Both the position numbers and the translations under genes were made by a program. The notes under the pieces were generated by a model, which was not told the origin of the DNA, searched no databases, and saw only the letters and a list, made by a program, of their open reading frames with translations. DNA of 64,000 nt from the NCBI GenBank assembly GCA_012845835.1, contig JABAKD010000027.1, forward strand, positions 12,334,487 to 12,398,486, read 5' to 3'. Positions 57,481 to 64,000 of this stretch are shown here, piece after piece. This stretch comes from Undaria pinnatifida (Eukaryota; Sar; Phaeophyceae; Laminariales; Alariaceae). Position 1 is the stretch's first letter. Every line of letters begins with the position of its first letter.

Positions 57481-58560
57481 ATCATCCATGCCGCTGTGTT
57501 CCCCCCCCCCCCCCCCTCCAACGCCCCCTCTTTCCCGACCACCTGCACGATCGCCTAGACCTAGCACCACGCGTATAACAAGCTGATACATATCTTTGAT
57601 CTCACAGCCGAAGTGTATTTGAATATTATTTGTGACCTAAACCTCCTAAAAAATCTCCCCCCCCCCCCCCCCCCCCCCTCTTGCTCTCCCTTACTCAAAC
57701 GCCCCACCAAATATCGAAATCCGCCACATTAATAAACACTTCACGCACAGGATATCACCTCATTATCTTTCGAGAGCCATCCATGCCGCTGTGCCCCCCC
57801 CCCCCCCCGCCTCGAACGCCCCTTTCTTCCCCATCACCCGCACCTTCGCCTAGACCTAGCACCACACGTATAACAAACCCCTCACCTAAAGCCCTTTCCC
57901 CCCCCCCCCCCGCCCCCCGCCCCCGCCCCCACCCCCCACCCTCCCCCCCCAACCCATCCCAACCCCACCCCCTCGAACACTCCACCCTCTCTTTACTCAC
58001 TGATTGTACGACTTACCCCAGAATATACACGATAAACTGATGTATTATTTCCAAAAAATGTCACATTTATCCCCTCGAAATAATGTATAGTTTCCAGGCA
58101 CATATCGAGCTGCCCCCCCCCCCCCCCCCCCCCCCCCGCGCCAACCCCCCCCCCCCCCCCCCCCGCCCCCAATAATATACTGGTGCCAAAACCGTCAGAT
58201 TTATCCCCTCGAAAGGATTTATAGCTTACATGCACAAATTGCCCCTTTCCCCCCCCCCCCCCCCCCCGCCCCCCTCCAAACCCGCTCGCTTTTGATCAAA
58301 ACCAGGCCCCCCCTTTGCCTTCACAGCTGTCAGATTTTGTCCCCCTCAGAAACGGGTTTTATAGTTTCCGCGCACAGACTGACTAAAATCATCCTGTTGA
58401 CCCTGATAGCTACACTGTAGCTGTAAGGGGAGTCGCCGACCTATATCCTTAATGAGGACACACAACTCGTAATGCGCGCGATCGGAGTATCACACACAGC
58501 TTGCAAAGATGAGTTTCGACGAAATCTTCGATCTCACAGCTGGAGTGTATTTTAATTTTT
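57480..58560 (-). repeat. G-tract MITE family, inverted copies nested between AT-palindrome units
   Basis: Poly-C runs (57499-57517, 57656-57678, 57795-57809, 57898-57911, 58113-58164, 58249-58267) separated by GGTGATAT/TATAGTTT-type blocks. They end with the typical CGCGATCGGAGTATCACACA to CTCACAGCTGGAGTG terminus at 58480-58555. The AT-palindrome repeat flanks it on both sides. Confidence 0.7.
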
Positions 58561-58829
58561 ATAATATATATATATAATATCACGATTCAGCTAATGGCTC
58601 CCACATCTTGATTAATGAATGCATCCGGTTCATGCGAGGTTAAAAAAAATCATTTTTTTTTATATATATATTATATATTAATGAATGCATCCGGTTCATG
58701 CGAGGTTAAAAAAAATCATTTTTTTATATATATATATATTATATATATAATATCACGATTCAGCTAATGGCTCCCACATCTTGATTAATGAATGCATCCG
58801 GTTCATGCGAGGTTAAAAAAAAATACTTT

Positions 58830-60990
58830 TTGATATTTGTTGGCCTCTCTCGCCCAATGGTCCATTTCACGACTTGAAAGCACGCAAGTGCATTCATCAC
58901 GTGCACTTTATGGCACCTACGAATGCAATGACGCGTTGCTCGTTATATGCCACCGACATGAACACCTTCAAATGAGTAGACCTCAGCCGCTGTGGTGCTG
59001 CCCAACATCCTCGGCACCACTCTGTATCTCTGTACTCGTTGTGCATGCTTCGACGCGCATGGACGTGACATTACACAACACAAACACCGCCACCCTATTT
59101 ATGCATTCATCAAACGTCGTCACAACATGTCAAGTAGTTACGATTGGCCATGCCCACTGCAGAATACAGCATTGAGATGCCCCATGCCCGCTGCCGCATA
59201 CGAGCAAATATGCGGATTTTCTGCAGACAACCTCGCCAATCAAAATTCCGCCGCATATTATGTTTACCCGCATCTACACTACGCATCTACGCATCTACAT
59301 TTCCGCCGCAATCATACGCGGCACCCCGCCAAACCTCTACTGCCCATTCCGATGCCGTCAACACGACAATACTCGAAAGCTCAACAGAACCGACGCAACG
59401 AACAAAGGCGACTTCGACGCGCGAGGAGGAACGAAACACTCAATTGTCGCAGAAATTCACGTGATGGAAGGAGCGGCGAGGGCGCCCGTCCAACATCAAC
59501 ATACGTGCGTAGTCCTAACGTGTCCACCTCCATATCTCAGTTCTGGGAATTACCCCCGCTTCACATATTTATCACGGAGCTATTACACTTACGCCGTTAC
59601 ATAAACAACAGTGCGGCGTCACCGATGTCTCTTTCCGAGTCATTCATCCGCCTGCCCATCCTGCGTACTTTCCATTGATATTTCATCTAAAATTATACTG
59701 ATTACACATTCATCGCCCCTGATACGGCCACCGCGTTTCAATTCAGTCATGCCCAAAGTCGCGGGGATGTATCATCGATGCCACTTCCTCCTTTAATAGA
59801 CATAACCTGCATCCTCCTCTCTATTTCCCGCACTTCTCATCCTCAATTCATTGGTTGACCTTCTTCGGGCGTATCTCCGGGTGGCCGTCCCGCCGCCTAC
59901 GGCGGGCGGCCACCTTACCCTAGTAGTAATAATCTTCAGTTGCAATCCGTTCGTGTCCATGCGGCTTTTCGTGGGCCACACCACTGAGACGAGACATGGG
60001 CCCATACAACGCACGTACGAATACGCACGTATGTGCGAGGCTTGCACCGGCTTATATCGCAGCCCGGATTAGCTGCCTGTGTACGCTCCTCATGACATAT
60101 CTAACAGACTTCGCCTCCCTACCTTTGGTATTGCCTCCGGTGGGTATCGTTTGCTTCGCGCGCATGCAGAGACAGCGACGACGCGGCCTCGACGTGTCGA
60201 ATCTTGACTGGAGTCATATTCGCATATGAAGATTATTCCTGCTCAGACCTCCTGCCCATCAGCCGTGGGTCCACCCTAGCCAAGCCTGGGCGCTACTAGT
60301 TGGCACGTGCTACACGTCTGCGTAGTAATATGAAACGGCGGCCTCCCACTTCAGCGTTCAATAATAGTTTTGGCGGCACTCCGCCCACAACTCCACCTCT
60401 CACGTCAGTGTTGCCAACGTCACCGTCTTCTCTAGTCCCTCGGTCGTCACATCACCCGCTTCCCTCCCTAACACTAACACCCCGTAACAAAAGGTAGATT
60501 GCACCCCTCTTCTCCGTTTACAGCTCAAGCGAAGCCAGACGGTTCTGGTCATGCTTGAGCTGTTCGCGATGAAGGGGCCCTCGGAAGAGTGGTGTTGTTG
60601 CTATATTGCCCGCTTCGCTTCAACGTTTTTCTTGAATTCCTGTGAAAGAGCTGCGCTCGCAGACTTCCACCTCTTGTCGGTCGGCCAGCACCTCGTTGTG
60701 GAATTGCTACAGCTTTATTCCGGCTCGCCGCAAAGGCAGTGAAGTCCAGCACCTGCCGGTTCTCCCTTTCGAGACACTAAGGTGGCAAAAGGCTTGACGG
60801 TAGTGTCCTGGCAGACATCCTGCTAACGGCGCGAACAGATCAAACAGAAATGAGGACACAGGGGATAGCGACACGAGGGGTTATCTGTCACTAAAGACTC
60901 AACGCTATCATAACGCCGCAATTCGAAGTGGCGACGGAATAAAGGCAGGCAGTATACATCGAGGCGAGAAAACGATGCACGAAAGAAGCT
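58830..60990. other. No gene recognised
   Basis: Several overlapping short ORFs, Arg/His-rich or Ser/Thr/Pro-rich (for example 60300-60497, SFGGTPPTTPPLTSVLPTS). No motif supports a gene. It could be decayed coding sequence of the candidate inverted-repeat element. Confidence 0.4.
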
Positions 60991-61020
60991 CCCTTCAGAG
61001 CAGCTGGTGGGCAACCGTCC

Positions 61021-61329
61021 ATGGTTTTCCGTGTTCAGCGACGCGGCCTACCGGTGCCATATGTTGCGTCAACATGGTCGTCCCTGCCACCGCACGCTTC
61101 AGATGTAGCGAACTCCACACTGGTCTTGCTAACAATCCGCGCGGCCACTAGCCCGGAAAAAATCCACGGAGCTTGTGGTATATTTTTCAATTCCACCATT
61201 GGAAAGTGGAGTCGACTACCACCAGGTTGTATCTCCAGAAAATTGTCCATCAGCATTGAGCGTAAACCCCTCGCTAACGCTAGCAACTCCGGACCCGTGC
61301 CCCTGTGCCATCGTTGGAATTGCTGGTGA
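61021..61329 (+). pseudogene. Possible RNase H-like retroelement fragment
   Basis: One frame contains FSDAAYRCHMLRQHG. The longer open frame contains EKIHGACGIFFNSTIGKWSR, LPPGCISRKLSISIE, KPLANA. An Asp-containing strand, then a G-rich W/R strand, then an I-x-x-E helix is the order seen in retroelement RNase H domains. A frameshift would be needed to join them. Weak evidence. Confidence 0.25.
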
Positions 61330-62385
61330 ATTAGGCGTCGACTACGATCCTTGAGAGAGGTCGCCAGAACTAGAGTTCATCGCGGTTGGTTTGGGTGCGC
61401 AACGAGTGACTGTAAATTGAAATACGAGTGCAACCCATTTTTAGTGCTGCCTACTTGGTACACTGCAACTCTCTGTTGTGCTTAGCACGCCCCCCTCTCG
61501 CATACGCGTACTGTACTATTTCGCTAAATATGAAGACATCATACACAATGGCACGCAAACAATAACTTTCGACGATGCTGACTGCGCCCAGGTGAGTTGA
61601 GTAATTAATTTCTCATCTCCAAAGATTCCAACCATGCCCAGGTCGTGTTTTCGTTGCGTGAGTTAATTCTAGTCAATGCGGTCAAACTTTTTGTGGCGCC
61701 GTACAACGGTAAAGCCCCAATGATCTACGGAGCAATCGAGCCGCCCTGTCCATGATATTTCTTTGTGTTGTACATCCATTGTTATGCAGCCCCCACCCCC
61801 CCCGGCGCAAGTACGTCTAAACTCACCTTCATGAGATAAAATCGAAGAGCACATCCTACAGGCCAAGGTCTTCCGCACCCGGCTTAATTTTGTCGGGGGC
61901 TCCAAGTGAGACTCGCCATCTAGGGCGCTGGAAATTGGGATGATTGGAAGACAAAGTTTGGGGACGGGCGATAGGCAGCAAGGTGACATGATCGCCAACC
62001 GGCCATATGGCATTCGAGGCAAGGAATCGTTTGCAATTCCAGGTACACGCACGAAACAAGGAAAAAAAAAGGCGCCTGAGACGCGACCTCGTTATACTCG
62101 CTCACATGGTTCGCACTCCAAGCGCAATCTTTGTCTTTGTCATCTGTGATTTTTGACTTGTGTTTTTGACGTAAATTGGTACTCAGCCCCGACACGATAT
62201 TCCATACGCCGGTGGGTTTGAAACTTACCAGCACAACCTAACGCATCACTGTGCTTGCTAGGACAGAACGACTGCGCGAAGTATCGTTTTCGTCCGGCCC
62301 AACGGGCGTCTTCGGCTCGACTCGCTGCCTTGTCATATCAAAATAGTGGCTACCGGACGGAGGGACATGGCGCCAGAGAGCGGTT
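61330..62385. other. No gene recognised
   Basis: Short ORFs only; nothing supportable. Confidence 0.4.
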
Positions 62386-62522
62386 GTAGTGTCTTGCGGC
62401 ATGGTACCCAAAATCTTTTTTTTTCCACGCCTACACACGGTAGGGGTTTCCACAAAAATTCAGCTGGCTTCGCCCGTGGAATTAAATTATTAAAAGCTGG
62501 CCCGGTACATCCAAAATTCGCC

Positions 62523-63666
62523 ACCCAATAAGCTAGCTTATCTTTTAGCTTATATTTGCTTTTTGAGCGTATGGGAACGCTTATGTCTGAGCGAGCGTAG
62601 CCAACATGCCAAATAGCTTATGTGAGAGCATAACAAGGAAAATCGAGCATGAAGTGGTTATGCCCGCCCCAATATCGGGTGTATATGCTGTGCGTCTGGT
62701 TGTCTGGCAGCACGGTGCAGACGCCAAATGGGTGGCGACACGGTAATAATCCAAATTCACGAGGCTTTATTAAACCTATTGTCGGCTCTGTTTATCGCGA
62801 TATTGCACGGCCCTACGTGAGAACACACAAACATGCGAAGTGCGAGTGCCACATCTTAGCTACTAACACAGACGCCGGGTACGATCTGTGGCAATTCTGG
62901 CATGACGATGGGCTCAAGCTGCCGCGTTGGTATGATGTTGTAAAGCACATCGCATTGATTCAGGCATCCTCCCCGTTTATGAAACGGGTGTTTTCTATTC
63001 TGCGCGCTTGTATGGACAAGAGGCAGGAGTCTAGCTCGAGGGACCGAATTGCAGCATCCGCTTTCCTCAAGTACAACAGGGGGCGGGGAAAGTAGCATTG
63101 CGCCGTGCGGGGTGCGGGCGTGCTGGGTAGTCCGCTCTGTTTGGCTAGCTCGCTCGCTCTGTTTTTGCTGTCGAGCTTCGAGTACATGTAGAGAGTTCAA
63201 GCAAGCTTTCCAATTGACATGGTGGTGCGGTGGTATGGAAAAAGCAGCGAAGCACTGTGCGCACTGTTCAGTATATGGACACAACACACAACAACACACA
63301 ACAACAGCAGCAGTAGTAGTAGTATGATACGTGAACATATATTTTTTCGAAGTATAGACTATAGTCTACTCCTATAGACTGTACTCCTATAATATACGAA
63401 GTATATATTTGACAGCAATGACACACCTGCATCTGCCATGTGGCTTGTAGAAAAAAAACAACTAGCCGAAGAACCCACGTTTCACGAGCAAATCGACGGC
63501 AAGCAAGGATGGCCAACAAGTGTTAGACGAGCGAACACGCTTTTATCGAACAAAAACCAAGCTAGAGATGGAACAAAGAGCGAGCATAAGTCGAGCTTAT
63601 CCGCGCAAAACTGGCGTAAATCGCGAGCTTATTTCCATTTTTAAAGCTTATGTCCGCTAAAAAAAG
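62523..63666 (+). mobile_element. hAT-derived element, copy 2 (ends damaged)
   Basis: Starts within the inverted-repeat terminus (ACCCAATAAGCTAGC) and follows copy 1 through the hATC ORF, the CAACAGGGGGCGGGGAAAGT block, the GTACAACAG/ACACAACA region and AAAGCTTATGTCCGCTAAAA, where similarity stops. The right terminal repeat is missing. AGCTTAT subterminal motifs are retained. Confidence 0.7.
62649..63095 (+). CDS. hAT transposase C-terminal fragment, copy 2
   Basis: Open frame parallel to 37012-37437: RPYVRTHKHAK, AGYDLWQFWHDDGLKLPRW, FMKRVFSILRACMDKRQE, AFLKYNRGRGK. The FSILR block is closer to the ordinary hAT consensus than copy 1. As in copy 1, only the dimerisation region is present. 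The copies differ at many positions, yet both frames are open. Confidence 0.65.
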   Translation: MKWLCPPQYRVYMLCVWLSGSTVQTPNGWRHGNNPNSRGFIKPIVGSVYRDIARPYVRTHKHAKCECHILATNTDAGYDLWQFWHDDGLKLPRWYDVVKHIALIQASSPFMKRVFSILRACMDKRQESSSRDRIAASAFLKYNRGRGK

Positions 63667-63796
63667 AAAAGCGCGCACAAAAAAGAAATATCGACACCTA
63701 CGCATACGTTTTGACATTTTTTTCCAGAGGGGGGGGGTACGACGATCCTATCCTCCCCCGATTACGCCACAGAATTTCCTATGCGAGGAACCCCAT

Positions 63797-63816
63797 TATA
63801 AATCCTATATAATATA
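63797..63816 (+). promoter_or_regulatory. TATA-rich segment upstream of the 63939 ORF
   Basis: TATAAAT at 63797 and TATATAATATA at 63806, 120-140 bp before the ATG and in otherwise mixed sequence. A core promoter is plausible but unproven. Confidence 0.3.
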
Positions 63817-63938
63817 GGGGCAGGGCGGGTACGTAGCAGACACGCAGCCCCCTGGTCGCGCAGCAGCAGCCTGCGTACTAGCTACGCACATCGCAGTGCA
63901 ACGGAGAAAAAGGGGGAGAGCAAGAGAGAGTGGTCACA

Positions 63939-64000
63939 ATGAGCACAGCCTCCACGGGGAAGGGACCACTGCTACAACCCTCCTTCGACAAGTCAGCTTA
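63939..64000 (+). CDS. Start of an unidentified ORF, cut by the window edge
   Basis: ATG at 63939 follows a purine-rich leader (GAGAGAGTGGTCACA). It opens a frame reading MSTASTGKGPLLQPSFDKSA, with two bases (TA) left over. The F-D-K-S-A-(Y) pattern near the start recalls the N-terminus of copia-type gag proteins, which often read F-x-G-x-x-Y-x-x-W, but 20 residues are too few to decide. It could be a host gene. Confidence 0.35.
   Translation, partial: MSTASTGKGPLLQPSFDKSA

Larger units (their letters stand above)
56857..62525. mobile_element. Candidate 5.7-kb element bounded by ~150-bp inverted repeats
   Basis: The left end reads AGGGCCTTACCCAGTTAAGG, then GTTTTGGATGTACCGG, CAGCTTTTAAT and CCCTACCGT. 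The right end (62525 back to ~62385), reverse complemented, reads TTTTGGATGTACCGGGCC, CAGCTTTTAAT, CCCTACCGT. The leftmost bases match the terminal inverted repeat of the hAT-derived elements. The second hAT-derived copy abuts the right end. The interior holds nested MITE copies and degraded coding-like pieces. Confidence 0.4.

Noticed and set aside
58837-59678. Overlapping plus-strand ORFs of 112, 228, 106 and 114 codons
   Set aside because: Three frames are open together and the composition is His/Arg/Ser-rich without motifs. This suggests low stop-codon density, not a gene.
61035-61286. Minus-strand 83-codon ORF
   Set aside because: Overlaps the plus-strand frame with the better RNase H-like pattern; likely its shadow.

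Overview
The window is eukaryotic nuclear DNA. The evidence is one multi-exon gene with canonical GT..AG introns, several classes of transposable-element debris, and long microsatellites and homopolymer tracts, with no bacterial operon structure. The organism is probably an alga of stramenopile type, perhaps a brown alga with long introns, but this is inferred from style (intron structure, Ngaro, copia and hAT mix) and not proven. No rRNA, intact tRNA gene or CRISPR array is visible.

The main host gene is on the minus strand. I assembled an eight-exon model for a 561-residue major facilitator superfamily (MFS) transporter, most like the MFSD4/NaGLT1/FHS sugar-transporter branch. Its start codon is at 55761 and its stop at 5908. 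All splice phases agree, the coding length is 1686 nt, and the protein has about 12 membrane segments with a long hydrophilic central loop. Exons 2 to 8 lie between 15126 and 5908. Exon 1 is at 55761-55556. Intron 1 is therefore about 40.4 kb and holds most of the mobile DNA in the window.

Layout: 1-2760 holds a decayed Ty3/gypsy relic (minus). 2960-5900 has nothing I recognise. 5908-15126 holds exons 8 to 2, with a ~166-bp tandem array in intron 3. Intron 1 then contains, in order: a broken Ty1/copia relic (15.8-18.1 kb, minus), an hAT BED-finger fragment (20.4-20.8 kb, minus), copies of a G-tract-bearing MITE family, a structurally complete Ngaro-type tyrosine-recombinase retrotransposon (23.9-30.7 kb, plus; split direct repeats A1-ORFs-B1-A2-B2), an hAT-derived element with terminal inverted repeats and a nested 379-bp insertion (36.46-38.11 kb), minisatellite-flanked islands at 40.1-41.7 kb and 53.1-55.2 kb, divergent tandem repeats at 45.5-46.5 kb, and more MITE copies at 47.9-54.4 kb. 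Upstream of the gene (56-64 kb) lie a candidate 5.7-kb element with ~150-bp inverted repeats, a second copy of the hAT-derived element, and at the right edge the first 20 codons of an unidentified ORF behind a TATA-rich segment.

The most unusual feature is inside the Ngaro element. A ~578-bp piece of its reverse transcriptase, carrying the YVDD catalytic box, is repeated in tandem four times, although the element's terminal repeats are nearly identical and so look young. Also notable are a clean-reading orphan exon just inside intron 1 (55222-55453) and a PARP-like coding island between two minisatellite arrays (40.7-41.05 kb).
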